Below, in pieces: positions 35,914-46,423 of a DNA stretch of 64,000 bases; the stretch's first letter is position 1; each line of letters begins with the position of its first letter. Below the pieces are notes generated by a model. It saw only the letters and a list, made by a program, of their open reading frames with translations, did no database searches and was not told the origin of the DNA. The DNA comes from Pseudoduganella danionis (GTDB lineage Bacteria; Pseudomonadota; Gammaproteobacteria; Burkholderiales; Burkholderiaceae_D): assembly GCF_009720775.1 (NCBI RefSeq), contig NZ_WNKW01000005.1, positions 1-64,000 of the forward strand, read 5' to 3'. The position numbers and the translations under genes are program-made.

Positions 35914-38505
35914 ATGTTAGCTGCCTACCGCACCCACGTCGCTGAACGTGCATCCCTTGGTATTCCACCGCTGCCGCTGTCGGCTGCCCAGACCACGGAC
36001 CTGGTCGAACTCCTGAAGAATCCGCCTGCTGGCGAAGAACAATTCCTGGTCGACCTGATCACCAACCGCGTTCCTGCCGGTGTGGATGACGCGGCCAAAG
36101 TCAAATGCGCTTTCCTGTCGGCTGTGGCCAAAGGCACGGAAAGCTCGCCACTGGTGTCGCGCGAGCTGGCAACCCGCCTGCTGGGCACCATGCTGGGCGG
36201 CTTCAACATCAAGCCTATGATCGACCTGCTGGACGACGCCGTGGTCGGTGACGTCGCTGCCGAAGGTCTGAAAAAGACCCTGCTGATGTTCGATTACTTC
36301 CATGACGTGAAAGAACTGGCCGACAAGGGCAGCGCGCGCGCCAAGGCCGTGATCCAGTCGTGGGCCGACGCCGAGTGGTTCACCTCGCGTCCTGAAGTAC
36401 CACAGAGCATGACCCTGACCGTGTTCAAAGTGTCGGGCGAAACCAACACCGACGATCTGTCGCCAGCGCCTGACGCCACCACCCGTCCGGACATTCCTAT
36501 GCACGCTCTGGCGATGCTGAAAAACCCGCGTCCGGGCATCAATCCTGAAGAGCCAGGCAAAGTCGGCCCGATCAAGCAGATCGAAGCGCTGAAAGCCAAA
36601 GGCAATCTGGTCGCCTACGTCGGTGACGTGGTCGGTACCGGTTCGTCGCGTAAATCGGCCACCAACTCGGTGCTGTGGTTCACCGGCGAAGACATTCCAT
36701 TCATCCCGAACAAGCGTTTCGGCGGCGTCTGCCTGGGTACCAAGATCGCTCCTATCTTCTACAACACCATGGAAGATGCGGGCGCACTGCCAATCGAACT
36801 CGACGTATCGCAAATGGAAATGGGCGACGTGATCGAACTGCGTCCGTTCGAAGGCAAAGCCCTGAAAAACGGCGCTGTCATCGCTGAATTCAAAGTCAAA
36901 TCGGACGTGCTGTTCGACGAAGTACGCGCCGGTGGCCGTATTCCTCTGATCATCGGCCGTGGCCTGACCGCCAAAGCCCGCGAAGCACTGGGCCTGCCAG
37001 TATCGACCCTGTTCCGTCTGCCGCAAGACCCGGCCGACAGCGGCCGCGGCTTCTCGCTGGCCCAGAAAATGGTTGGCCGTGCTTGCGGTCTGCCAGCTGG
37101 CAAAGGTATCCGTCCGGGCACCTACTGCGAGCCGAAGATGACCACCGTGGGCTCGCAAGATACCACCGGCCCGATGACCCGCGACGAGCTGAAAGATCTG
37201 GCTTGCCTGGGCTTCTCGGCGGACATGGTGATGCAGTCGTTCTGCCACACCGCCGCTTATCCGAAAGTGGTGGACGTGAAGATGCACCGCGAACTGCCGA
37301 CCTTCATCGAAAACCGTGGCGGCGTCGCGCTGCGTCCGGGCGACGGCGTGATCCACTCGTGGCTGAACCGTCTGCTGCTGCCGGACACCGTCGGCACCGG
37401 CGGCGACTCGCACACCCGTTTCCCTATCGGTATTTCGTTCCCGGCCGGTTCCGGTCTGGTCGCGTTTGCTGCAGCGACCGGCGTGATGCCGCTGGATATG
37501 CCTGAATCGGTGCTGGTACGCTTCAAAGGCGCGATGCAGCCGGGCGTGACCCTGCGCGATCTGGTCAACGCGATTCCGCTGTACGCGATCCGTCAGGGTC
37601 TGCTGACCGTGGACAAGAAAGGCAAGAAAAACATCTTCTCCGGCCGTATTCTGGAAATCGAAGGTCTGCCACAACTGAAAGTGGAACAGGCATTCGAACT
37701 GTCCGACGCGTCGGCTGAACGTTCGGCGGCCGGTTGCACCGTGCATCTGGATAAAGCGCCTATCATCGAGTACATGACCTCGAACATCACGCTGATGAAG
37801 TGGATGATCGCGACCGGCTATCAGGACAAGCGTACGCTGGAACGCCGTATTCAGGCCATGGAAGCTTGGCTGGCCAATCCGGAACTGCTGGCGCCGGACG
37901 CCGACGCCGAATACGCTGCCGTGATCGAGATCGATCTGGCCGACATCCACGAGCCTATCGTGGCCTGCCCGAACGATCCGGACGACGTGAAAACCCTGGC
38001 CGACGTGGCTGGTGCCAAGATCGACGACGTGTTCGTGGGTTCCTGCATGACCAACATCGGTCACTTCCGCGCCGCTTCGAAAGTGCTGGAAGGTAAGTCG
38101 GATATCCCGGTCCGTCTGTGGATCGCGCCACCAACCAAGATGGATGCGCAAGTGCTGACGGCCGAAGGCCACTACGGCACGCTGGGCCGCACCGGCGCCC
38201 GTATGGAAATGCCGGGCTGCTCGCTGTGCATGGGTAACCAGGCACAGATCCGCAAGGGCGCCACCGTGATGTCGACCTCGACCCGTAACTTCCCTAACCG
38301 TCTGGGTCTGGAAACCAATGTGTATCTGGGTTCGGCCGAACTGGCAGCGGTGTGCTCGGCACTGGGCCGCATCCCGACCAAGGAAGAGTACATGTCGCAG
38401 ATCGGCGTGATCGACAAGAACGCCTCGCAGATCTACCGCTACATGAACTTCGATCAAATCGACGAGTTCCGCAGCGTGGCTGACACCGTCGCCATCAGCA
38501 AGTAA
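35914..38505 (+). CDS. acnB: Aconitate hydratase B (citrate/isocitrate isomerase)
   Basis: The 863-residue protein is the usual AcnB length. It begins [22 protein letters not shown] with the AcnB-specific helical domain, then the swivel domain ([27 protein letters not shown]) and the catalytic domains ([11 protein letters not shown]; the cluster Cys in [11 protein letters not shown] and GCSLCMGNQ). It holds a 4Fe-4S cluster and interconverts citrate and isocitrate, and probably 2-methyl-cis-aconitate, in the cytoplasm. Codon choice is strongly biased and differs from its neighbours, as expected of a highly expressed gene. That bias keeps an 873-aa frame open on the other strand, which I reject as a gene. 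Paired hairpins follow its stop. Confidence 0.99.
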   Translation: MLAAYRTHVAERASLGIPPLPLSAAQTTDLVELLKNPPAGEEQFLVDLITNRVPAGVDDAAKVKCAFLSAVAKGTESSPLVSRELATRLLGTMLGGFNIKPMIDLLDDAVVGDVAAEGLKKTLLMFDYFHDVKELADKGSARAKAVIQSWADAEWFTSRPEVPQSMTLTVFKVSGETNTDDLSPAPDATTRPDIPMHALAMLKNPRPGINPEEPGKVGPIKQIEALKAKGNLVAYVGDVVGTGSSRKSATNSVLWFTGEDIPFIPNKRFGGVCLGTKIAPIFYNTMEDAGALPIELDVSQMEMGDVIELRPFEGKALKNGAVIAEFKVKSDVLFDEVRAGGRIPLIIGRGLTAKAREALGLPVSTLFRLPQDPADSGRGFSLAQKMVGRACGLPAGKGIRPGTYCEPKMTTVGSQDTTGPMTRDELKDLACLGFSADMVMQSFCHTAAYPKVVDVKMHRELPTFIENRGGVALRPGDGVIHSWLNRLLLPDTVGTGGDSHTRFPIGISFPAGSGLVAFAAATGVMPLDMPESVLVRFKGAMQPGVTLRDLVNAIPLYAIRQGLLTVDKKGKKNIFSGRILEIEGLPQLKVEQAFELSDASAERSAAGCTVHLDKAPIIEYMTSNITLMKWMIATGYQDKRTLERRIQAMEAWLANPELLAPDADAEYAAVIEIDLADIHEPIVACPNDPDDVKTLADVAGAKIDDVFVGSCMTNIGHFRAASKVLEGKSDIPVRLWIAPPTKMDAQVLTAEGHYGTLGRTGARMEMPGCSLCMGNQAQIRKGATVMSTSTRNFPNRLGLETNVYLGSAELAAVCSALGRIPTKEEYMSQIGVIDKNASQIYRYMNFDQIDEFRSVADTVAISK

Positions 38506-38520
38506 TTCGCTCCTCAGCCA

Positions 38521-38588
38521 GGGTGCCGCCAGCGGCACCCGCGCTGATCAGGCCCGTGCGCTGTTGCAGCGTACGGGCCTTTTGTTTT
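38521..38588 (+). terminator. acnB terminator (two consecutive hairpins)
   Basis: A near-perfect GGGTGCCGC/GCGGCACCC hairpin (38521-38540) is followed by a second stem GGCCCGTGCGCTG/CAGCGTACGGGCC (38551-38579) with one mismatch and a TTTTGTTTT tract. The second is a good intrinsic terminator. Confidence 0.85.
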
Positions 38589-38680
38589 CTGAAACGGACA
38601 TTGCTTCAGCCTGATGCATGCAAGCGGCGCATAGGCGTGTAATATGTTAGCTATACAAGCAGTACTGGGAGGATAGGAAT

Positions 38681-38938
38681 ATGCAGAAAATCATAGCAGC
38701 GAGCCTGATGTTGCTGATAGGTGCAACGCCGGTAGTGCAGGCCAAGGGCTGTATCAAAGGTGCCGTAGTGGGCGGCGTGGTCGGACATGTGGCCGGCAAG
38801 CATGCGGTGGCCGGTGCAGTCGTCGGTTGCGTGGCTGGCCGCCATATGGCCAAGCAGAAGGCCAAACAGCAGAAGGAAGAAGAGGCCGGCAAAAAGGCTG
38901 CTGCGCCAGCGCCAGCGCCTGAACCGGCCAGACCATGA
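38681..38938 (+). CDS. Small secreted glycine-zipper protein
   Basis: The 85-residue protein has a signal peptide (1-21, ending VVQA), then a glycine-zipper-like segment GCIKGAVVGGVVGHVAGKH and its echo AVAGAVVGCVAGRH (about 23-56), then a Lys/Glu/Gln-rich stretch and a Pro/Ala tail. Such zippers insert in or pack against membranes. The two Cys (about 24 and 51) could pair. A strong GGGAGGATAGGA ribosome site precedes the ATG. Function unknown. Confidence 0.75.
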   Translation: MQKIIAASLMLLIGATPVVQAKGCIKGAVVGGVVGHVAGKHAVAGAVVGCVAGRHMAKQKAKQQKEEEAGKKAAAPAPAPEPARP

Positions 38939-38970
38939 GTGTGGCTTCCCGCCAGTCTGCCTGTCGCTGA

Positions 38971-41900
38971 ATGCTGCGCCTTATCTTCACCGCTGTTCTG
39001 CACCCGCTGTTCCTGATCTGCGCCCGCGCTGAGCGGGTGCCGCGGCTGCTCGTGCTGCAAATGTTGTTTATGTTGCTGTCTGCCAGCCTGACGGGCGGCA
39101 GGGCGCTGGCCAGTCCCATGCCGCAGCAGGGGCTGCGCTTTATTCCTACCCTGATAGGCGACGCTATCCCGGACGGAGTGGTGACGGCACTGGCACAGGA
39201 CGAGCGCGGCTTTATCTGGGCCGGTGGCCCTACCGGACTCGCGCGCTTCGATGGCTACCGCTTTCAGCGCTTTGGCTTGAAAGCCGCTGCCGGCAGCGCA
39301 GAAAAAATGGGTTTCGTGACGGCCATCGTGCCGGCCGGCCACGGCCGTCTGTGGGCCGGGCTGGTCACGGTCGGGCTGGCCGATGTGGATGCCGATAGCG
39401 GCCATTCCGTGTTCTACCAGCATGATGCGGCCGATCCGGACTCACTCACCAACGGCGTGGTGCGCGCGCTGGCGCGCGAAGAGCAGGGCGGCTTATGGGT
39501 GGCCACTTCGGGCGGCGGGGTCGATTATCTGCCGGCCGGCGCCAAGCAGTTCCGCCACTGGCGCGGTAGCGCGGCGGGCTTGCCCAGTGACTGGATGTTT
39601 GCCCTGCTGGTCGACCGCCAAGGCGATGTGTGGGCCGGTGGGCGGCAAGGATTGGTGCGCAAGAAACGCGCCTCGCAGCGCTTTGATGCAGTGCTGGCGG
39701 CTGGCGCCGACCAGCAGGCGCTGGCGCAGGAAACCGTGACCATGCTGTTTCAGGATGCGGCCGGCATAGTCTGGGTGGGTACCCAGAGTGGCCGCCTGCT
39801 GATGCTGGATCCCGTGCGTGGCAGCGTGCGCTGGATGGCGCAGGATGGCAGCGAAGCAGCCGGCCCCGTCAACACCATGGTGGCAGCGGACCAGCATACG
39901 GTCTGGGTTGGGCGCGGCAATGGCATCGACGTACGCGATGCCGCCAGCGGTGCGCTGCGCGAGCGCCTGACGCACCGGCGCGACCAGCCCCACACCTTGC
40001 CCGGCGCCGATGTGCGGGGCTTGGTGCGCGACGCGTCCGGCGTACTGTTCGTGGGCGAGTTTTCTGGTGGCGTGCAGCGCTATGTGCCGCCTTTGCCCGG
40101 CATTGCCGTGCTGGTACCGGATGGCAGTGATCCGCAGGCCGACATCAGTGTGCGCAGCGTGCTACAGATGGCCAATGGTGAAGTCTGGCTCGGTCGTTCG
40201 GAAGGCGGCGTGGCGATACTCGATCGTGACTTGCGGCCCAGCGGCCATCTGGCGCTGCCGCGCAACCGTGCGGCGCAGGCCGGCGCCAGTCCCGTCACGG
40301 CCATGGCGCAAAGCCGCTCCGGCCAGATCTGGCTGGGTGCCGATTACGGCCTGTACCAGTTCGATGCCGAGCGGCGCCTGCTGCGCAGCTACGATACGGG
40401 CGGCGGCAAGGTGCGGCGCTTGCTGTTCGAGCCGGACGGCGCGCTGCTGATTGCGACCCAGGATGGTCTGCTAAGGCTGGCGGCGGGCGGCAGCGAGCTG
40501 CAGCCTGTCCGGCTGGCCCAGGGCGGGCCTTTGCGCGGTTATGTCGATGCGCTCGATCTGGCACCTGATGGCCGCATCTGGGTCGGCGGGGTGGATGGCA
40601 TGTACTGGCGCGATGCCGCAGGCAACGAGCTGCACGAGCTGCAATCCTATCCCGATGCCAAGGCGGCCGGCTGGTCGGTGAAGGGTTTGCTGTATAGCGA
40701 TGGCGCCTACTGGTGCGAAACGGATAATGGTTTATACCGTATCGACCAGATCGAGGGCCAGCGCGCGCGCTATACGCTGATGATCCCCGTACGGGCTGGC
40801 AGCCGGCGCAGCATAGGCGCCAATCTGCTGCGCGATGGCCAGGGGCGCATCTGGTCGCACCGCGGCATCTATCTGCCCGCCAGCGACAAGTTCTACGAAT
40901 TCAGTCCGGCCGATGGGGTGGATTTCGGTACCGGCTGGTTCCGTTCCTACACGGCGCTCAAGGATGGCCGCATGCTGTTCGGTGGCAGTGCCGGCCTGCT
41001 GCTGATCGATACCACGCGCTATGTGCCGTGGGCTTACCAGCCGCCGGTGGTGCTGACGCGTGTGCTCGCAGGCGGCCAAGCCATTGTCGCGCCGGGCGCA
41101 GGCGTGCTGCAGATAGGCCCGCAGCAGCGTACGCTGCGGGTGGAATTTTCTGCGCTCGACTACAGTTATCCGGAAGGACTGCATTACCGCTACCAGTTGC
41201 AGGGCTACGACGAAGACTGGCGCGAGACGGACGCTGCGCTGCGGGTGGCCAGCTATGACCAGCTACCGCCCGGCAACTACACCTTGCAGGTGCAGGGCAG
41301 TAACCGCAATGGCGTGTGGAGCCCTTATTCGGCCAGCCTGAGCGTGCAGGTGCTGCCACTGTGGTGGGAAACCTGGTGGGCCCGTAGCGGGCTGGTCGTG
41401 CTGCTGGTGCTGGCGCTGCTGGCGTTGCTGCAGTGGCGTACCGGCCAGTTGCAGCGCCGCAAGCAGATGCTCGAGCGCAGTGTCAGCGAACGTACGGCGG
41501 AATTGCAGCAGGTTTCGGCCGCGCTGGAAGCCAAGACGGTGGCGCTGGAGCTGGCCAGCCGTACGGATCCGCTGACGGGCATGCATAACCGCCGCTTCCT
41601 GACCGAGCATATCGATAGCGATGTCGACCAGTCGCTGCGCCGCTATGCCGAGCAGGAACGCCGTGGCGTGCAGACGGGCGATGACTGCGACCTGATCTTC
41701 TTCCTGATCGATATTGACCACTTCAAGCCCGTCAATGACCAGTATGGCCATGCTGCCGGCGATGCCGTGTTGCAGCAGATGCGTGCGCGCCTGCTATCGA
41801 TCTTCCGCGACAGCGATTATCTGATCCGCTGGGGTGGCGAGGAATTCCTCATCGTGGCACGCGCCACGCGGCGCAGCCGCGCGCCTGAACTGGCCGAGCG

Positions 41901-42231
41901 GGCCCGGCTGGCCGTGGCACGTCAGCCATTCCAGCTCCCCGACGGTACGGCACTGGGCAAGACCTGCTCGATTGGCTATGCCTGCTTCCCGCTGAGTGCT
42001 GCCCAGCCGCAGGCCGTAGGCTGGCCCGTGCTGATCGAAATGGCTGATGCTGCGCTATATCACGTCAAGCATCATGGGCGCGACGGTTGGTGCGGGGTCA
42101 ACGCCGTGCACGAAAGCGATGCGGAGCGGCTGCGCGCACTCGTGCGGCAAGAGTTACGCCAGTGGCAAGCCTTGTCTGATGTGGAACTGCATTGCTCGTC
42201 GTCCCATCTGGCTGCACAGGCTAGTGCCTAG
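38971..42231 (+). CDS. Beta-propeller/Y_Y_Y sensor diguanylate cyclase
   Basis: The 1086-residue membrane protein has an N-terminal hydrophobic signal region (about 24-48), many propeller repeats with the two-component-regulator pattern (FIWAGGPTGLARFDGYRF, GLWVATSGGGVDYL), a Y_Y_Y domain (HYRYQLQGYDEDWRET), one TM helix (about 802-825, SGLVVLLVLALLALLQW), a short coiled coil and a GGDEF domain with an intact GGEEF site (IRWGGEEFLIVA). It likely binds an extracytoplasmic ligand and makes c-di-GMP inside. A close architectural relative is encoded at 51231-54365. Confidence 0.92.
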   Translation: MLRLIFTAVLHPLFLICARAERVPRLLVLQMLFMLLSASLTGGRALASPMPQQGLRFIPTLIGDAIPDGVVTALAQDERGFIWAGGPTGLARFDGYRFQRFGLKAAAGSAEKMGFVTAIVPAGHGRLWAGLVTVGLADVDADSGHSVFYQHDAADPDSLTNGVVRALAREEQGGLWVATSGGGVDYLPAGAKQFRHWRGSAAGLPSDWMFALLVDRQGDVWAGGRQGLVRKKRASQRFDAVLAAGADQQALAQETVTMLFQDAAGIVWVGTQSGRLLMLDPVRGSVRWMAQDGSEAAGPVNTMVAADQHTVWVGRGNGIDVRDAASGALRERLTHRRDQPHTLPGADVRGLVRDASGVLFVGEFSGGVQRYVPPLPGIAVLVPDGSDPQADISVRSVLQMANGEVWLGRSEGGVAILDRDLRPSGHLALPRNRAAQAGASPVTAMAQSRSGQIWLGADYGLYQFDAERRLLRSYDTGGGKVRRLLFEPDGALLIATQDGLLRLAAGGSELQPVRLAQGGPLRGYVDALDLAPDGRIWVGGVDGMYWRDAAGNELHELQSYPDAKAAGWSVKGLLYSDGAYWCETDNGLYRIDQIEGQRARYTLMIPVRAGSRRSIGANLLRDGQGRIWSHRGIYLPASDKFYEFSPADGVDFGTGWFRSYTALKDGRMLFGGSAGLLLIDTTRYVPWAYQPPVVLTRVLAGGQAIVAPGAGVLQIGPQQRTLRVEFSALDYSYPEGLHYRYQLQGYDEDWRETDAALRVASYDQLPPGNYTLQVQGSNRNGVWSPYSASLSVQVLPLWWETWWARSGLVVLLVLALLALLQWRTGQLQRRKQMLERSVSERTAELQQVSAALEAKTVALELASRTDPLTGMHNRRFLTEHIDSDVDQSLRRYAEQERRGVQTGDDCDLIFFLIDIDHFKPVNDQYGHAAGDAVLQQMRARLLSIFRDSDYLIRWGGEEFLIVARATRRSRAPELAERARLAVARQPFQLPDGTALGKTCSIGYACFPLSAAQPQAVGWPVLIEMADAALYHVKHHGRDGWCGVNAVHESDAERLRALVRQELRQWQALSDVELHCSSSHLAAQASA

Positions 42232-42249
42232 ACTGCGCCGGGGCTGATC

Positions 42250-42271
42250 CGGCGCCGTCCTGATGGCGCCG
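42250..42271 (+). terminator. Hairpin after the propeller-GGDEF gene
   Basis: CGGCGCC and GGCGCCG form a perfect 7-bp stem around an 8-nt loop, 19 bp after the gene's stop. It lacks a T-tract, so its role as terminator is uncertain. Confidence 0.4.
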
Positions 42272-42292
42272 CACGATGGCTGCTTAATAAGT

Positions 42293-42298
42293 TATAAT
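42293..42298 (+). promoter_or_regulatory. -10 box upstream of the acyltransferase gene
   Basis: A perfect TATAAT lies 30 bp before the ATG at 42328. No acceptable -35 lies 16-18 bp upstream, where the sequence is GC-rich. Confidence 0.4.
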
Positions 42299-42327
42299 GT
42301 TTTATCAAAAGAACATATTTAACGTTT

Positions 42328-43455
42328 ATGCAGCCAGCAGCGAAGGCGGAACCGGCCCAGCACCGTCTCGAATGGATACAGGCACTGCGTGCCATTGCCT
42401 GTCTGGGCGTGGTATTCACCCATGCCCGCTATTTTCTCCTGGATACCCCGGAATGGCCGGTGGCCGAACACTGGCTCACGGTGGGCGCGGCAGGCGTGGA
42501 CCTGTTCTTCGTCATCAGCGGCTTCATCATGGCTTACACCACCATGGGGCAGGGCCGCAGCGAAGTGGGTAGTTTCCTGCGCCGGCGTCTGCTACGGGTC
42601 TGGCCACCGCTGGCCGTGATGGTGCTGGTCTGGGCTTACACCATGAATGGCGGGCTGGCCGCGCTCAAGGCGGCTGGCAGTAATGGCTTGCTCAAAACTC
42701 TGCTGCTGATACCGGCCAACAGCCATACCCCGCCGTATTTTGAAATGTTTTTGCCGGTGGCGTGGACGCTGGTATTCGAAATGTATTTCTATGCCGTGTT
42801 TGCGCTGTCCATGTGTGCCCAGCGCTGGCGCTGGCTGGTGCTGCACGGTCTGATTATCGGCGGTGTGCTGCTCGATCCCGTAGTGTGGCAGGACTGGAAT
42901 ATGAGCCCCCAGCACGATGCCGGCCTGCGCCCCGTGCTGCTGAACGTGGCCAGCAACCCGCTGGTACTGGAATTCCTGTTCGGCGTGTGGGCGGCCTGGC
43001 TGTACCGTAGCCCGTTGCGGCTGCCTTCGGCGCGCCTGTGCTGGCATCTGCTGCTACTGGTGGTGGCGGCCGGTAGCTGGTACAGCCTGGTGCGCTTCTG
43101 GACTTTCCACGGCCCCATGGGCTGGGGCTTGTTTGCCGGCGCGCTGGTACTTACGCTGGCCCTGATCAGCAAGACGGTCAGCCTGCGCGTGCCGCCGCTG
43201 CTGCTATGGCTGGGCAGTATTTCATACTCACTCTACCTGACCCACACTTGCACCCAGCAGCTGCTGATCCGGTATGTCGAGCGCCATGGCTGGAGTTCGC
43301 ATAGCTGGGATTTCGTCTGGTGTTCCACGGCCATCTGTCTGGTGGTGGCCTATGGCTATTACGAGCTGGTGGAGCAGCGCCTGGTGGACTGGCTGCGCAG
43401 CTTGCCTGCGCGATTTGCTGGCCTAGCAGGACGCACCAGCGATAATTTGACCTAG
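42328..43455 (+). CDS. Acyltransferase-3 family membrane protein
   Basis: The 375-residue protein has about ten TM helices. It starts RLEWIQALRAIACLGVVFTHAR with the catalytic-type His of this family, followed by GVDLFFVISGFIMAYTT and an RRRLLRVWPPLAVM loop, all typical of OafA/NolL-like O-acyltransferases. These move acyl groups onto surface polysaccharide or glycolipid at the inner membrane. No polysaccharide genes are adjacent, so the acceptor is unknown. Its stop codon falls inside the FNR box that serves the next operon. Confidence 0.88.
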   Translation: MQPAAKAEPAQHRLEWIQALRAIACLGVVFTHARYFLLDTPEWPVAEHWLTVGAAGVDLFFVISGFIMAYTTMGQGRSEVGSFLRRRLLRVWPPLAVMVLVWAYTMNGGLAALKAAGSNGLLKTLLLIPANSHTPPYFEMFLPVAWTLVFEMYFYAVFALSMCAQRWRWLVLHGLIIGGVLLDPVVWQDWNMSPQHDAGLRPVLLNVASNPLVLEFLFGVWAAWLYRSPLRLPSARLCWHLLLLVVAAGSWYSLVRFWTFHGPMGWGLFAGALVLTLALISKTVSLRVPPLLLWLGSISYSLYLTHTCTQQLLIRYVERHGWSSHSWDFVWCSTAICLVVAYGYYELVEQRLVDWLRSLPARFAGLAGRTSDNLT

Positions 43456-43460
43456 ATCAA
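43447..43460 (+). promoter_or_regulatory. FNR/Anr box upstream of the metallo-hydrolase operon
   Basis: TTGAC-CTAG-ATCAA matches the TTGAT-N4-ATCAA consensus at nine of ten defined positions. At the activating distance of 41.5 bp the start would be near 43495. The matching -10 position (about 43484-43489) is only weakly TATAAT-like, so the site is sounder than the promoter prediction. Confidence 0.7.
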
Positions 43461-43553
43461 GGAAATTGAGCTTTACTACAGGCAATGTTGTCGTTAGACC
43501 TAGACGCAGTGACCGACTGCGCCGGCCAACGTACAACACTCCAAGGCCATGCC

Positions 43554-44915
43554 ATGAAGCTCAAATTCCTTGGTGCCACGGGCACCGTGACCGGTTCCAA
43601 ATACCTGCTCAATACGGGCAGCGCCACCATCCTGATCGACTGCGGCCTGTTTCAGGGCTATAAACAACTACGCTTGCGCAACTGGGAAGAGTTTCCCGTG
43701 CCGCCTGATTCCATCGATGCCGTGGTGCTGACCCACGCCCACCTCGACCACAGCGGCTATCTGCCGCTGCTGGTGCGCGAAGGTTTCCGTGGCAAGATCT
43801 ACTGCAGCGAGGCCACCTACGACCTGTGCAAGATCCTGCTGCCCGATAGCGGCCGCCTGCTCGAAGAAGAGGCCAACCATGCCAACCGCCACAGCTATTC
43901 GCGCCATGCACCGGCACTGCCGCTGTACACGGAAGAAGATGCGCTGCGCGCGCTGGACTACTTCCATCCGATTCCCTTCGGCAAGCCGCATCAGGTGGCG
44001 GCCGGCCTGACGGCGCAACTCGCGCTGGGCGGCCATATCCTCGGTGCTGCCATCGTCACGCTCAACGATGGCAAGCGCACGCTGACTTTCTCTGGCGATC
44101 TGGGCCGGCTGCATGACGCCATCATGGTTGAGCCCACGCTGATAGAACAGACTGATTATCTGGTGCTGGAATCGACCTATGGCAACCGCAGCCATGATCC
44201 GGCCGATCCGGCCATACTCTTGGGCCAGACCATACGCGACACGGCCGCGCGCGGTGGCGTGACGGTCATCCCTTCGTTCGCTGTCGGCCGTGCCCAGTCG
44301 CTGCTGTATGAAATCCACCGGCTGAAACAGCGTGGCGAGATCCCCGCGCTGCTGCCGGTCTATCTGAACAGTCCGATGGCGATCGATACCACGGCGCTGT
44401 ACCAGAAGCACCGCAAGCTGCATCGCCTGAACCAGCAGGAATGCTTGGCCATGTGCCATGCCGCCAAGATCGTCAACAGCGTGGAAGAATCAATCGAGCT
44501 GAATCAGCGGCAGATGCCGATGGTAATCATTGCCGCCAGCGGCATGGCCACTGGCGGCCGCGTGCTGCACCATCTCAAAGCGTTTGCGCCGAATAGCCGC
44601 AACACCATCCTGTTCGCCGGCTTCCAGGCTGGCGGTACGCGTGGCCGCGCCATGCTGGACGGCGTGGACGCGATCAAGATCCATGGCGAATATGTGCCGC
44701 TGCGCGCGCAGGTCAGCCAGATCGACAACCTGTCCGCCCATGCTGACGCCAATGAGATTCTGGGCTGGCTCGGTCATTTCAAGCAGGCGCCCAAGCAGGT
44801 GTTCATCACTCACGGCGAGCCGGATGCGGCCGATGCGCTGCGCCACCGCATCGAAGAAACCCTGCACTGGCCTTGCCGCGTGCCTGAATACAAAGAACAG
44901 GTGGAGCTGGTATGA
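43554..44915 (+). CDS. MBL-fold beta-CASP metallo-hydrolase (RNA exonuclease-like)
   Basis: The 453-residue protein has the metallo-beta-lactamase motif HAHLDH (61-66), a second-metal Asp (SGDLGR) and the beta-CASP features SFAVGRAQ, SGMATGGRVLHHL and a late SAHAD, ending near FITHGEP. Relatives cut RNA 3' ends (CPSF73/RNase J-like), although those in this gene context have no known substrate. I chose the ATG at 43554, where the conserved MKLKFLGATGTVTGSKYLL begins; the frame is open to 43485. The stop overlaps the next start (ATGA). The operon is preceded by an FNR box. Confidence 0.9.
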   Translation: MKLKFLGATGTVTGSKYLLNTGSATILIDCGLFQGYKQLRLRNWEEFPVPPDSIDAVVLTHAHLDHSGYLPLLVREGFRGKIYCSEATYDLCKILLPDSGRLLEEEANHANRHSYSRHAPALPLYTEEDALRALDYFHPIPFGKPHQVAAGLTAQLALGGHILGAAIVTLNDGKRTLTFSGDLGRLHDAIMVEPTLIEQTDYLVLESTYGNRSHDPADPAILLGQTIRDTAARGGVTVIPSFAVGRAQSLLYEIHRLKQRGEIPALLPVYLNSPMAIDTTALYQKHRKLHRLNQQECLAMCHAAKIVNSVEESIELNQRQMPMVIIAASGMATGGRVLHHLKAFAPNSRNTILFAGFQAGGTRGRAMLDGVDAIKIHGEYVPLRAQVSQIDNLSAHADANEILGWLGHFKQAPKQVFITHGEPDAADALRHRIEETLHWPCRVPEYKEQVELV

Positions 44916-46423
44916 ATCTGAATCCCGATGCACTGGTGCTGCGCCGTCTCGGCATCGACACCTATCAGGAGCTGGTGGCCTATCTGCGCAGCGATTCGCC
45001 GATCTGCCGTTCGGAAGGCTTCGAGGCCCAGTCGCGCATACAGGTGTGCTGCGGCAGCCGCCATATCATCGCCACGCTCAACGTGGTGCACGAGTCACTG
45101 ATAGGGCGCCATCAACTCGGCCTGTCCGAAGCGGCCTGGCATGCACTCGGTGGTGAGGACGGCGCGCCCGTCAAGGTCAAGCATGCGCCGCCGCTGCAGT
45201 CCTTCTCGGCCGTGCGCGGCAAGATCTATGGCCGGCCCTTCACCAGCGATGCGGTGGAATCCATCGTGCACGATATCGCCGGCGGCCACTACTCGGATAT
45301 CGAAATGGCCGCGCTGATCACGGCCTGTTCCGGCAACCGCATGGACGTGGCCGAGACCATCGCCCTGACCCGTTCGATGGTGGGAGTAGGCCAGCGCCTG
45401 TACTGGGAGCGCGACATCGTGGTGGACAAGCATTGCGTGGGCGGCCTGCCCGGCAACCGTACCACGCTGATCGTGGTGCCTATCGTGGCAGCCTGCGGCC
45501 TGACCATTCCCAAGACTTCGTCGCGCGCGATTACTTCGCCGGCCGGCTCGGCCGACACTATGGAAACCCTGGCGCCGGTGGGACTGGACCTGCCAGCCAT
45601 GCGGCGCGTGGTGGATCAGGAGGGCGGCTGCATCGTCTGGGGCGGCGCCGTTTCGCTGAGTCCTGCCGACGACATGCTGATCCGCGTCGAGCGGCCGCTG
45701 GGACTCGATAGCGACGGGCTGCTGGTAGCGTCCGTGCTGTCGAAGAAAATCGCTGCCGGTTCGACTCACGTGGTAATCGATATACCCGTCGGCCGCACCG
45801 CCAAAGTGCGTTCGCCGGCCGCTGCTGCAGCACTGGCGGGCCGCCTGATCGAAGTCGGTACGGCGCTCGGTCTGGCCATCGATGTGGTGCAGAGCGATGG
45901 TTCGCAGCCGGTAGGGCGCGGCATAGGCCCGGCGCTGGAAGCCTGGGATGTGCTGGCCGTCTTGCGCAACGAAGCTGGTGCACCCGATGATCTGCGCCAG
46001 CGTGCCGTCACGCTGGCAGGCCGCCTGCTGGAGCTGGGCGGCAAAGCCTTGCCGGGGCAGGGCGTGGCGCTGGCAATGGAAGTACTGGCCAGCGGTGCGG
46101 CATGGCACAAGATGCAGGCCCTGTGCGCAGCGCAGGGCGGCATGCGTGAGCCGGGCCGCGCCGCCCATACCCATGTGATCACGGCCCAGCATGCGGGCCG
46201 GGTGGTGGCAGTAGACAACCGCCGGCTGGCCCGCTTGGCCAAGTTGGCCGGTGCACCCAAGGCCAGCGCGGCCGGCCTGTTGCTGCATGTGGCGATAGGC
46301 TCGACGGTGGAAGTTGGCCAGCCGCTGTACACATTGCACGCAGAATCACCCGGTGAGCTGGCGTATGCACTCAGCTATGCCCATGCACAGGAAGACCTCT
46401 ACACCATCGAGGAGCACCCATGA
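44912..46423 (+). CDS. Thymidine/AMP phosphorylase family enzyme (AMP-phosphorylase-like)
   Basis: The 503-residue protein is longer than classic thymidine phosphorylase (about 440) and, like archaeal AMP phosphorylase, has an extra N-terminal domain of about 90 residues. The core follows the family: phosphate-binding KHCVGGLPGNRTT and TSSRAITSPAGSADTMET, and a C-terminal barrel-sandwich domain. The HCVGG and SSRAITSPAGSAD wording is that of the type-2/AMP-phosphorylase group. The likely reaction is phosphorolysis of AMP or a nucleoside to a free base plus ribose 1,5-bisphosphate or ribose 1-phosphate. It overlaps both neighbours by ATGA. No ribose-1,5-bisphosphate isomerase or Rubisco is present here. 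Confidence 0.88.
   Translation: MNLNPDALVLRRLGIDTYQELVAYLRSDSPICRSEGFEAQSRIQVCCGSRHIIATLNVVHESLIGRHQLGLSEAAWHALGGEDGAPVKVKHAPPLQSFSAVRGKIYGRPFTSDAVESIVHDIAGGHYSDIEMAALITACSGNRMDVAETIALTRSMVGVGQRLYWERDIVVDKHCVGGLPGNRTTLIVVPIVAACGLTIPKTSSRAITSPAGSADTMETLAPVGLDLPAMRRVVDQEGGCIVWGGAVSLSPADDMLIRVERPLGLDSDGLLVASVLSKKIAAGSTHVVIDIPVGRTAKVRSPAAAAALAGRLIEVGTALGLAIDVVQSDGSQPVGRGIGPALEAWDVLAVLRNEAGAPDDLRQRAVTLAGRLLELGGKALPGQGVALAMEVLASGAAWHKMQALCAAQGGMREPGRAAHTHVITAQHAGRVVAVDNRRLARLAKLAGAPKASAAGLLLHVAIGSTVEVGQPLYTLHAESPGELAYALSYAHAQEDLYTIEEHP

Noticed and set aside
35917..38538. An 873-aa open frame antisense to acnB along its whole length
   Set aside because: It is a shadow of acnB codon bias: the strong gene avoids codons whose complements are stops. 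The translation is His/Gln/Arg rich without domains, and acnB on the other strand is certain.
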